A stretch of 64,000 nucleotides of DNA, taken from Porphyra umbilicalis (Eukaryota; Rhodophyta; Bangiophyceae; Bangiales; Bangiaceae). The translations under genes were made by a program, and so were the position numbers. Within the stretch, counting starts at the first letter, position 1, and every line of letters begins with the position of its first letter. The stretch covers positions 186,001-250,000 of the forward strand of contig KV918845.1 in assembly GCA_002049455.2 (NCBI GenBank). The letters are read 5' to 3'. Below are positions 1-8,544 of the stretch, one piece after another. A model generated the notes under the pieces. That model saw only the letters and a list, made by a program, of their open reading frames with translations. It searched no databases and was not told where the DNA came from.

Positions 1-1079
1 AAAGAGGGCGCACGCGGCGGCGCACCGCCGTGGCGGGCGGCCGCCGCCGGGGGCGGGGGGCCCCGCCCCCGCCGTCGGCCGCGTCATGGCCGCACGCGCG
101 GCGGGCGCGGGCGGGCCGGCCGGCCGCCGCCGGGCGCGCCGAGGCAGCAGGCGCCGTGGCCGCCGGTCGTTGGGGTACTCAGGTGGGCAAAAAAAAAAAG
201 AAAAAGGCAGACAGCGTCACAGGAGCAGCCGCGAGGAGGACGCGCCGACGGTCGCACCGCGCGCCGTCGGCGTGGCGACGGTGGGGGCGTGGGGGGGGGG
301 GGTGGGGGGGGAGGGCACCGCCGACGGTGCCGCGCCGCGACGCTGCCAGGCCGCACGGCAGCGTGCGGCGGGAGCGCGGGCCGACCTGGCGCCGTGGTCG
401 TCGGACTTGTCCGGTGTTGGCCAGTCGGATCCATCGGGACAATTTGACGGGAGCGTGGAATCTGGATACACTGGACCGCGCTCAGTGAAAAGTGCATTCA
501 ATTGGTGGCTGTGAGCGCAGACGGGCGTGTGACACTTCTCGACCGGACCCCCCCCCACCCCCTCAGAGTGACAGAAACGGCCACTTGCGATCTGCTCCCC
601 GGGCACCCCCCCCCCCCCCCCGCCCCGAAAACGGGTCGTGCCGAGCCGCCTGCCGTGCGCCCGCTCGACGCGCCGGCCGCTTGCGCGCGCGCCCCCGCCG
701 CGGCTGGGCGGCTGCCACAGCCCGGCCGCGCGGCTGTCGGCGTGCGGCCGGCGGCGGCGGCCGTGCCCGACCGTCGCCCCGCGGGTGCTCCCTCGAGCCG
801 CCGCCGCCCGCCGGCCGCCCCGCCCGCGCCGGCCGCCACCACCCGCCCGCCGTCCGTCCCGCGAGGCGCTTGTGTGTCGGCCGCGCGCCGCCGCTGCTGC
901 GGCGACCGGCGGGTCGGCGCGCCCGCCGGTGGGCGTCTCCCCACGCCCGGCCGCCCGGCGGCGCGGCGCGCCGTCGGCCGGCGCCCGCGCGGGACCCCCC
1001 CCGCCGCGCAGACGCGCGCAGGCGGCGGCGCCCCCCGCCCCCCCCCCCCCCCCCCCCCCTTGTTCCGCGTGTCGCCGCC
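1..1079. other. GC-rich upstream region, no gene recognised
   Basis: About 1.1 kb of very GC-rich sequence before the first recognised gene. It contains a short purine stretch near 190-206 and several long C runs (for example 608-622 and 1039-1058). Overlapping open frames exist on both strands but read as Arg/Pro/Ala-rich low-complexity peptide with no recognisable domain, so I treat them as composition artefacts. It probably holds the promoter and 5' UTR of the MFS transporter gene. Confidence 0.5.
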
Positions 1080-2714
1080 ATGTCACCCGGCGCCGGCTCC
1101 CTCTGCGCCGCCGCCTTTGTCGCGCACGGCGGCTACGCGCTGCTGCCGCTCTTTTACCCCCCCGTCGCGGCCGCGGCGGGCGCGTCGCCGGCGGCCATTG
1201 GCGCCGTCCTTGCCGTCTTTGCGGCGGCGACGCTCGCGGCGGGCCCCGCCCTGCGCTCCGCCCCGGCGCTCCCCCGCGCTCCGGGGTCGTGTGCGCCGCG
1301 TGGGGGGGGGGGGGGGGGGGCTGGGCCGCGCCGCCCGTGCGCGCGCTGCTGCTCGGGGGGGCCGCCGCCGAGGCGGTCGGCACGGCTGCGTTTGCGTGGG
1401 CGGTTGGGGTGGGCGGGTTTGGCGGCGCCGCCGCGGGCGTGGCGGCGGTCCTCGCCGTGGGGGGCGTCGGCCGCCTCTTGCAGGGCGTGGGGGGGGGGGC
1501 CTCCCAAGCGGCGGCGATCCGCGTCTTGACCGCCGTCGCGGCGGCCGCGTCGGTGGCGCGGCGGCCAGACGGGGGGGACGGTGGGGAGGCTGGCGGCGGT
1601 CGGGGCGGCGGCGGCGGCGGCAACGACGACGCTGCCTCGGCCGCCGCCGGCGGGGGGCGCTGGACGGGGGGCGGCGGCGCGGCCATGGTCGCCCGCGTCA
1701 GCCTCTCCCTCGGCGCCGTGGAGCTGTTTGCGGGCGCCGGCTCCATGGTCGCCCCCCTGGCGGCGGCCGCGTGGCTCGCCGCCGGCGGCGACGGCGGCGG
1801 CACGTCGGGCGGGTGGGTGTTTGTCGTTGCCGCCGTGGCGCTCGTGACCGTGCTGCCGGGCCTCGCTCGCAAAGGCGCCACGTACGAGGCGCTCGTGCGC
1901 GCGTCTGACGGCCGCGCCGACGCGGCCGCCGCGGCGGCGCACGCGGCCGAGGGGAATGGCCGCCGCGGCGCGCACGCGCCGTCGACGGCGGCGGGCGCGG
2001 CGGCGGCGGCGGCGGCGCAAGCCGGCGACAGCGGCGGCGGCAACGTTGCGGCGCTCCTCACCCACCCGTGGGTGTGGCTCATGTGCGCGGCAACGGTCGT
2101 GGCGATGGCGTCGATTAGTTTTGTCAACCCCGTGTTGGCCGTGTGGGCGACCGCCCTCGGCCTGTCGCCGGCGGGCGTTGCGGGCACCTTTGCGCTCATC
2201 CCCGCCGTGTATGCGCTCACGTCGGCGGTGGCGGGGTTGGCGTTGGAGGTGGCGGGCACCCGCACGGTCGTGGTGGGGGGGTTGGCCCTCACGGCGGGCG
2301 GGTACGCGCTGCTCGCGGGGCTCCCGTCGGCGGCCGACGCGGCCGCGGCGGCGGCGGCGGCCGACGCGCCGCGGGTGGGGGTGGCGGGGGACCTGCTCCG
2401 CGCCCTCGCGCTCATCGCGGCGGGCTCCTCCCTCGCCTTTGTGCCGACGCTCGCCGACGTGTCGGCGGTGACGGACGTGTGCGTGACGGGGTGTGGCGAC
2501 GCCGTGTCGGTGCTCGGGTCGGTGACGTTTGCGCTCGGGGAGGTGGCGGGGCACCTGGCGGGCGGCGCCCTGTGTGGCGGCCCGGGGGGGGTCCCCGCCG
2601 GCGCCCACGTGTGGGGGGGGCTCGTGGGGGGGGTCGCCCTCCTCCTCGGCCTCGTCCACGCGCTGCAGGTGGCCGCCCGCGCCGCGGTGGCGCGGTGGGG
2701 GGGGGGGGGGGGGA
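1080..2714 (+). CDS. Major facilitator superfamily transporter, DHA1/SLC18B1-like
   Basis: Probable 12-helix membrane transporter of the drug:H+ antiporter/vesicular amine branch of the MFS; the substrate cannot be told. The ATG at 1080 has a Kozak-like context (GCCGCCATG) and opens with a helix ending ...GAVLAVFAAATLAAGPAL (TM1-2). After a G run near 1303-1320 the coding frame changes to one that runs on past 2700. That frame shows GRLLQGVGGG (the RxLQGxGxG-like signature of this branch), helices around ELFAGAGSMVAPL and GWVFVVAAVALVTVL, a Gly/Ala-rich central loop, and a second half with ISFVNPVLAVWATALGLSPAGVAG and IPAVYALTSAVAGLALEV, typical of SLC18B1-like proteins. Clear helices end near HALQVAARAAVARW (about 2697), followed by a G run, so the true stop is uncertain; 2714 marks the end of confident coding. 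The frame change could be a homopolymer error, a real indel or a small intron. Its 3' end faces PDCD5. Confidence 0.7.
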
Positions 2715-3139
2715 GCGCACCCCCGTCGACGCGCCAGGGGGCGGGGGGGGGACCCGGAGCGCCGCCGCCTGTTGGGCGACGCCCGCGGGGCGGGCCACGT
2801 GTGAGGCGAGCGCGGGGCGCGCCGTGCGCCCGCGGCACGACCGACGATGGCGGCGGGGGGGGGGGGGGGGGGGGGGGGGGAGGGTGCCGTGGTACCGCGG
2901 CGGGCCGGGCGCACCGTCGCTTTTTTGGGGGGAGGTGCCGGCGCGCCCGTGCGGGCGACCAGCGACAACGCCGCAACGCCGCCGCGTCGCGGCGGCGGCG
3001 GCGCGCAGCGGCGGCGCGGGCGGCGGGTGTGGGTGGCAGGATTTTCGCGACACTTCTTTGTTTCGAGCGGCGAGCGGTGGCGGGCGCCCCTCGCGCCTAC
3101 GCCGTGGCGGCGCCCGCCCCCCGTATCGGCTGGCCCTCC

Positions 3140-3145
3140 AATAAA
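3140..3145 (+). promoter_or_regulatory. Candidate polyadenylation signal AATAAA
   Basis: A canonical AATAAA hexamer lies about 430 bases after the last confident codon of the MFS transporter and 195 bases before the PDCD5 stop on the other strand. It would suit the 3' end of the plus-strand transcript. In a GC-rich genome the hexamer is rarer by chance, but algal polyA signals vary, so this is only a candidate. Confidence 0.35.
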
Positions 3146-3339
3146 CGCTGCATACCACGCCAAACAGAGGGCGGGAGAACGGGACGCACTACAAAGGGTC
3201 GGGCGGGCACGCAACAAGCACGAGGGGCTCTGGTGCGTCGGCCATAGACAACATCCGGCGTCGTTGTAGCAGACGACGGTGGCAGCAACGGCGGGCCCCA
3301 CCGACGCCCACCCATGCGACGCGCCGCAGCCGCCGTCAT

Positions 3340-4165
3340 TCAGTCCGAGTCGTCCGCGTCAAAGGTATTGCGACGCGTAATCTGCATCGACCAAAGTGGG
3401 GGGGAGGAAGGAAAAACGCACATGCACATATACACGACACGGGAGGCACCGTTAGAAAATGACATGGACGACCACACCGGTTTCACAAAGACCCCAACGA
3501 AGGCACTGAAAGACGGCTCCAGCTCGTGCTACTCCGCCGCGCCAGGTGTCTGCGCGCCTCACACACGTCACAGGGCGCGCGGTCGCCGACCGATAATCTC
3601 TCTCCGTCAATCACCTCGCTCAGCACCAAGCCGCATGCCCGCCGCCAAAAATGCGCATGCACGCCGCCGCACGCCCCACGTACGGTAATGGAGGGTTTGC
3701 GTTCGTTGACCGCCGCAAACTGCTGCAACAGGGCCTTGAGCCCATCCTCATCCAACGGGCCGCTGATGCGTCCTGCCCGCGCAGCACCAATGACGGCCTC
3801 CTCCACCTGGCGGGCCTTCGTCGGCTTGACGAGGCGGATGCGGGAGAGGCGCTCCGAGGCCGCCGGGGAAAGCAGCTGCGCGAGCATCAGCCGCCGCTGC
3901 TCCTCCTCGGCGGCCCTGTACTCGTCACCACAAGCAATCGAAAAAGACAAGAGGGAGTGGTAGAGTGCAGTGCAAATACATGGCGCAGACAACCAGAGCA
4001 TTGGGGCAGGAGTGGACATGTCAGGCCGCAGGTCCCATGCGGGCGGCACACCACCGATTGGGGCACCCCTCTTCGCGCGCACCGATAAGCACGCTCCAAT
4101 CCTGGAAGCTGTGCCCAGGACGAGGCGGCACCACCAGAGTACAGAAGAAAGTTCAAACGCACTTC

Positions 4166-4209
<44 letters not shown>

Positions 4210-4314
4210 GGCGGCCGACGACGCGCCGCCGCCGCCGCCGCCGCCGCCGCCTCCACCAGCGCCGGCCTGCATTTCGGCCATGCGCCGAGCCCGCCACGCA
4301 GCCATATCGTCCAT
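3340..4314 (-). CDS. PDCD5/TFAR19-family DNA-binding protein, three exons
   Basis: Homologue of programmed cell death protein 5, a small helical protein conserved from archaea to animals. I place three exons: 4163-4314, 3684-3915 and 3340-3381 (minus strand). Donors are GTGCGT and GTACGT; acceptors read TACAG and ATGCAG. The spliced product is 141 residues against about 125 in human. It starts MDDMAAWRARRMAEMQ (family: ELEALRRQRLAELQ-like). The core LAQLLSPAASERLSRIRLVK matches the family's [23 protein letters not shown] block, and ALLQQFAAVNERKPSIT matches the last helix. The C-terminus ITRRNTFDADDSD is the usual basic-then-acidic tail (NRRKVMDSDEDD-like). Between helix 1 and the core sits an unusual glycine run plus 14 glutamines. 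The gene is convergent with the MFS transporter. The 5' UTR extends towards 4690. Confidence 0.9.
4165..4206 (-). repeat. CAG microsatellite coding for polyglutamine in PDCD5
   Basis: Fourteen glutamine codons in a row on the minus strand (thirteen CAG, one CAA) at the end of PDCD5 exon 1, next to a GGC/GGT glycine tract. The repeat ends two bases before the splice donor. Expansion or contraction would change the protein linker without breaking the frame. Confidence 0.85.
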
Positions 4315-4690
4315 GATGCTGACGATACTTGGCGACGGCCGTCTAGGTGTTCAGAGGTGGGGAAAGTATGGGGAGGTCGCGGTGCGTACGACAGCAATAC
4401 AGTACAGGTCCAAGGGACGGTGGTCTTGCTCGATGTCCAGCGGAGCACGCCAGCGCGGACCTCGAAACGAGGGTCAAGTGCACACGTGTTGGCACACGAT
4501 GGAAAACAAATTACATAAACGAATGAAAGTATTCACTGTGGTTCATTACGTTACACTTACTGTCAATTCCCTAGACTTTAGTCTAGGGTATTTATCAACA
4601 TGCGCATGGGGTCACACACATAACTTTTTTTTTTCCAGTGCACGCGCGGGAGTACTTGCGGTTGGCCCCGTGTGCACACCTTTTCGGGCG
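4315..4690. other. PDCD5 upstream region, no gene
   Basis: Less GC-rich than its surroundings. It should hold the PDCD5 promoter. Apart from the palindrome at 4569-4588 I see no feature and no convincing ORF. Confidence 0.5.
4569..4588. repeat. Perfect 9-base-arm palindrome CCCTAGACT-TT-AGTCTAGGG
   Basis: Two 9-base arms around a TT centre, 110 bases outside the left end of the hAT-like element. Its core TAGACTTTAGTC is the same 12-mer that forms the right end of the internal inverted-repeat segment in array units (for example 8131-8142 in unit 1). Confidence 0.8.
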
Positions 4691-4698
4691 GTACGCAG
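4691..4698. repeat. Left target-site duplication of the hAT-like element (GTACGCAG)
   Basis: Eight bases directly outside the left TIR. Seven of eight match CTACGCAG at 47073-47080 outside the right TIR. An 8-base duplication is the hallmark of the hAT superfamily. Confidence 0.65.
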
Positions 4699-4711
4699 TA
4701 GGGTTGCTTAG

Positions 4712-4825
4712 AACGCCCGGGGCGTCGTGAAGGGCGTCGTTAAGGGCGTCACCAGGGCGACATTTGGGCGTCGTGCGCCCCGAACGCCCCAACTCAAAAG
4801 GGCGTCAGCAAGGCGTCGCGAAGAG
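4712..4825. repeat. Left subterminal GGCGTC repeat cluster of the hAT-like element
   Basis: Repeated GGGCGTCG-type hexamers in both orientations within 130 bases of the left TIR. More copies lie at 5330-5368 beyond the MITE, and matching copies at 47033-47062 beside the right TIR. They are not found at this density elsewhere in the window. Probable transposase-binding repeats. Confidence 0.6.
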
Positions 4826-4888
4826 AAAGTGTTCAGGGGAGCCTACATGATTCAGCAGGTGGCGGCTGTGCACCTTGGTTGAGGACAT

Positions 4889-5227
4889 GTGGCGCTTTAT
4901 TTTAGAATTCTCATCTTATGAGGCTTGACGAGTTTGCAAGATGAGACAAACACCATATGCTCTTTGACGTGCTCTTTCTGATGGTGCTCCCTGCGATCTT
5001 CATGCTTCTCTCCTTGTCGCGTAGCGCTTGTATCTGTCCAAGAACAAATGTCAGGTACGTTCGACCAGGACGGAGAGCCTTGCACGAAATCGCTCTCTCA
5101 GGGGCAGTCCGCATGGATTGGTAGGCTACTTCTGAACTAAGCGGCCCTGGAGGCCTCGACCTTTGAATGCCTCTAGCTCCGTTCGGCACTGCACAAAAAA
5201 ACTGAGAATTCTAAAGTAAAGCGCCAC
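4889..5227. mobile_element. 339-base MITE with about 25-base TIRs and ACAT duplications
   Basis: The ends are inverted copies: GTGGCGCTTTATTTTAGAAT on the left against the complement of ATTCTAAAGTAAAGCGCCAC on the right, with one mismatch, continuing inward with TTCTCA. ACAT flanks both sides (4885-4888 and 5228-5231), suggesting a 4-base target duplication. The interior is AT-richer and has no convincing ORF. It interrupts the left arm of the hAT-like element, so it is the younger of the two. The superfamily is not clear. Confidence 0.75.
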
Positions 5228-6826
5228 ACATGCACCCAATCTTGACACAAAATTGACACAAGAAAGAAACATATGGGTGCCATTTTATTGATATTGCGAA
5301 TACTGAGGGTGCTACTTGGGGCGTCGTGAGGGCATTTTGGCTATCTAATGGGGCGTCAGTAAGGCGTCTTATCCGGCCACCTCCCCATGCCGTGGGGTCG
5401 TTATCGGCTCGAATGATTGGCTCACATCGCCCGAGATGATAACTTATCGATACCGGCTGAGCCAATGTCATCGCTCTGATTTAAAATCGATTGGTTCTGG
5501 GTCACACACGTTGCCAGTGCAGACCCACCCTGCCGGATCATTCAGGTACCAACTGGCCTATTGCACGCCTCCACGGGAAGGTATGGAATAACAACTCTTT
5601 CTCTGATGCGAATTCTCTGCACTAAGTCGATCGCACTCCACGGCACCGCCGGCCCCCCACGTTTAAAGAAGACGCGAAGCGCAATGAGCACCTCGGAGCA
5701 TGCAACCCCAAAATGCCGAGGCAAGGCAAGTGTCATAGAGAAGCACAAACCACCAGACACGCCGGGACTGCCGACGCCCGACCGCCCGCCGCCCGACGCG
5801 ACTCGTGCCGTGCCCCGCGCCGCCGCCGTCGCCGCGCTGCGGTGCCGGCGGCCGCCACACCTTCTGACGCCACCCCCCCCCGTGGCGCGGCCGTGGCCGC
5901 CCAGCGACGCCGGGGGGAGACACGTTGTGCGCTGCGTCGGCGGCGGCGTCAGCGGCGACACCCCCGGCCTCACGGTCGCGGGCCAGTGACCACCAACAGG
6001 CGGCCGCGGCAGCGGCGGCACCAGCCCCGGACGGCAGGTTTCCCACGTCTTCACCCGCATGTCCGTGCCATCCGACGCGCCGCCGCCACGGGCAAAAGCG
6101 CCGCTGTCGCCACGAATACACACGGGCGGGCGCCCCCGCCCCCCCCCCCGCCCTCCCCTCGCGCCCGTCGCAGTCGTGAGCGACAGCGGCGGGTGTGGCC
6201 GACAGCGGCCGCGTCGCCCCCGTCCCCCCGGACTCGCAGTGATCGCAACGACGGCCACAGCCCGCTGTGGTGCGCGCGTCCGTGCCGAGCGCGCGCCCGC
6301 CACCAGTGGCCACACTCCCGCACGGCGCGGAGGCACGGTCAGTGCAGCCTCATGGCGGCGCGACGCGGCCGTGGCCGGCCGCCACGCCCCGCCTTGCGCA
6401 CCCTGTCTGTGTGTCACCCGACGCCAACTCGCGCGTACGGCGGCGGCCGCGGCGGCCATCTCCCTGACCGTGACTCCACCGTCCCCATTACATTTTTTGC
6501 TCGTCAGCCCCCGGTGACTAAAGTCTGTCTCACTCTATTAGTCCTCTGAGTACCGCACTTTTTTTGGAGAGACCAGAACTCCGCCGCTACGACCGCAAAA
6601 GACAAGCAGTCTTCACACAAGGGATAGAGACCCCCCGAACCTTTTTGCTGCAAGAAATGGTACACATTCTTCTGTAGGAAGCCCTTCAACGGCACACCTA
6701 TGTCGAAAATATACGGCTTCGACGCATCGTTTTCAGGCCTTCCGGCACACTGGGCGAGCCGCACGAGGTCACAGCACCGTTTCTCGCATTTGTCCCATGT
6801 TCATATACCTCGAGCATCCGAGTGCA

Positions 6827-7327
6827 CTATTCTGCGCAGCGCTCCAATCCCACTGGTCGAAGGTAGACGTCCGTAAAGAGTATGTCGAGAAGAAGCGTAA
6901 GCGTTTTGTTGTAGCAATCCCCTGACATTGGGAGGCTACTTAAAAGTTCGCTGATCCAGAAGTGCGATCTATTGCGCGACTTTTGAGATTCGATATCACG
7001 AGATCCGGCAGTCCATCGAGTCGCGCGCTTCGTCAGTAGCCAATGAGCGCCTGTGCATGGGCACTGCAAAATTAAATCCAGGATTGCCCTCGAAAGCCTC
7101 TTTGAGTGGCTCAAGCGCCATCGCACACCTACCCCCCCACCATTTCCCCGCCGTCGCTGTCGTGCCTCCCGCGGTCGTCGTCGTGGGGCAGCGTGTGTGT
7201 GCCACTGCACCGGTGGCCGAAGCGGACTATTCCCTCCAGAAAAGCAACGGCGCCGCCGGGGAGCGCTATGCGGGGGGGGGGCGGGGGGAGGGTGGGGGGG
7301 GGGGTTATGGGAACAGCTGCTCCGCAC
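6827..7327 (-). CDS. Unrecognised 166-residue ORF in the internal segment (unit 1 copy)
   Basis: Open frame on the minus strand inside the internal segment, repeated in most units. Its N-terminal half is Pro/Arg-rich and runs through the G tract, so its length changes with homopolymer length from unit to unit. The C-terminal part (...SGDCYNKTLTLLLDILFTDV...) is more protein-like. No family recognised. A second minus-strand frame at 6504-6764 (86 residues) precedes it on the same strand. I give low weight to real coding. Confidence 0.15.
   Translation of the reverse strand: MRSSCSHNPPPHPPPAPPPHSAPRRRRCFSGGNSPLRPPVQWHTHAAPRRRPREARQRRRGNGGGVGVRWRLSHSKRLSRAILDLILQCPCTGAHWLLTKRATRWTAGSRDIESQKSRNRSHFWISELLSSLPMSGDCYNKTLTLLLDILFTDVYLRPVGLERCAE
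7272..7304 (+). repeat. G-tract cluster, possible G-quadruplex (unit 1 copy)
   Basis: Three or more long G runs within about 33 bases; a second pure G run lies at about 7639-7655. Both recur in every unit with run lengths differing by one or two bases. C runs at about 5874-5881 and 6143-6151 do the same on the other strand. Confidence 0.7.
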
Positions 7328-7744
7328 AACTGCAGTTGCTTTGCGTCGCCGGTGACGAGCGTCGCGCCGGCGGCGACGAGCGCCGCACTACATTTCAGCG
7401 CGGCGGCTGACGTCGCCGGCGACGGGCGTGCTCCAACCGCCGACGTGGTTGCGTGCGCCGCACCCGCCGTGGCAAGCGGCGTCAGCGCTACGGCTGCACC
7501 CGCCGGTGCCGGCGGCGGCACTGCGATCGCAACCGTATCCGCCACCGCGCCTACATCCACCGCCCCGTTGTCGACTCCACAGCCCGCACGGGCCAACTGC
7601 GCCGGCCCATCACCAGAAGGGCCCGAGCGTGGGCGGGTGGGGGGGGGGGGGGGGCAGGGGACGGAGGCGGCACTGCGCTCAGACGGCGCGCGTGCCGGTG
7701 CGGTGGCAGCCGGCGCCGACAGCATTAGTCGGAGGCCGCTGCCA

Positions 7745-8191
7745 GTAAGTTGATATGGCTGACGCTTCTCAGATACTTGTTCACCGTGAATTCTCTTCCG
7801 TTGGTCAGCTGTCACCGTCCTTTCTCCTTATCCGTGCGGCATCACGAGATCTCGCTCACGAGGCTGAAAACGTAGCCTCCCTGTCCTTGCGTTCCTCCCG
7901 ATTTGGTCAGTCATAAATCGGGTGCTGTCGAGAATCGGGCGGATCGTATGCCCCTGATCGATACGAATGCGGAAGTGGGCATCAACGGGTAGGATGTGCT
8001 GCGCTTCGTGCTCCTTTTTTTCTTCTGAGGACCCGAGGGCCACCCTCTGATACGTCTACAAAGTTTGGGGTCGATTGATGTACATGCGCCGAAACCAGAG
8101 CCGTTTTTCCATAGGACTAATAAGATGAGATAGACTTTAGTCCACATCTGGCGATCAACCCATCTCTACGACTCCCCCTCTTTCACCGTAG
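7745..8191 (+). other. Candidate intron in the unit (unit 1 copy)
   Basis: Donor GTAAGT at 7745 and a pyrimidine-rich acceptor ending CACCGTAG at 8191 would bound a 447-base intron. The intron crosses the right end of the internal segment. Flanking plus-strand sequence is open upstream (Ala/Thr/Pro-rich frame) and for about 190 bases downstream. This is suggestive of a spliced transcript from each unit, but not proof. Confidence 0.25.
7755..7916 (+). CDS. Small ORF of 53 residues in the internal segment (unit 1 copy)
   Basis: Plus-strand frame starting MADASQILVHREF and ending ...SSRFGQS, with balanced composition unlike its GC-rich surroundings. It starts 5 bases after a consensus-like splice donor (CAGTAAGT, 7743-7750), so it may be intronic. 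It is repeated at the same place in nearly all units. No homology recognised. Confidence 0.15.
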   Translation: MADASQILVHREFSSVGQLSPSFLLIRAASRDLAHEAENVASLSLRSSRFGQS

Positions 8192-8492
8192 GCGGTGCCC
8201 CACGAGGCCCCCTGCACAGCTCCAGTCAGTACTCCGATGCGGCGCTTTCCCACGCATCGCCGCCGCAGCACACAAGGCGTTCCACGACTACCGCCGAGTG
8301 GTCGCGTCCGTACGGCGCGCGACGGACACCGCCGGTCCGTTCGCTTCGAAGCAAACGAGCAAGTCTGACCTTCTGAGATCTCTACAGGAAAATTGAAATG
8401 AGTTCATGAACACGTGTCAATTCCACAAGTACACTAAAATCGAGCGAAAATCAAACTGAAGCCTGCCCTAGGTAATCAAAGAAAAAAAATCG

Positions 8493-8544
8493 CCCCACAG
8501 CATGGGGACCTGGCCTTATCCGGCCACCTCCCCATGCCGTGGGG
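8493..8544. repeat. Unit-boundary hairpin (representative copy)
   Basis: The last 23 and first 29 bases of adjacent units fold back on each other. CCCCACAGCATGGGG (8493-8507) pairs with CCCCATGCCGTGGGG (8530-8544), one mismatch. An inner TGGCC/GGCCA stem encloses the 6-base loop TTATCC (8516-8521). The same structure recurs at all 12 internal junctions. The array ends carry one arm each: left 5369-5397, right about 47002-47024. Seen as termini, the arms are imperfect 23-base TIRs of the 3.1 kb unit. Confidence 0.9.

Larger units (their letters stand above)
6516..8142. mobile_element. Internal 1.63 kb segment with about 34-base inverted repeats (unit 1 copy)
   Basis: The left end GACTAAAGTCTGTCTCACTC (continuing TATTAGTCCT) is repeated inverted at the right end (8109-8142), with about five mismatches over 34 bases. 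I see no convincing target duplication at the flanks. The interior holds a G-rich tract and AT-richer ends. This suggests an older DNA transposon caught inside the unit before amplification, since every unit has it at the same place. No transposase domain is recognisable in its open frames. Confidence 0.55.
5369..8515 (+). repeat. Array unit 1 (3147 bases), left edge
   Basis: First complete unit, abutting hAT-element sequence (AAGGCGTC) at its left. It carries private variants near its left side (GCCGGATC for GTCGAATC at about 5530; GGCCTCAC for GGCCGCAC at about 5965). It shares CCCCCCACG at about 5656 with unit 12. Confidence 0.95.

Noticed and set aside
217-2976. 919-residue minus-strand ORF
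   Set aside because: It is antisense to a convincing MFS transporter. Its composition is Pro/Ala/Arg shadow peptide with no domain.
5430-5460. lox-like recombinase site (ATAACTTAT...) between the CCAAT palindrome arms
   Set aside because: The match to lox half-sites is short and lacks the inverted second half; likely chance in an AT-rich spacer.
5542-6459. 305-residue minus-strand ORF repeated in many units
   Set aside because: Arg/Gly/Ala/Pro low-complexity reading of GC-rich DNA. Its frame depends on C-run length and is broken or differently phased in units 3, 4, 5, 6, 7, 9 and 10. No domain is recognisable.
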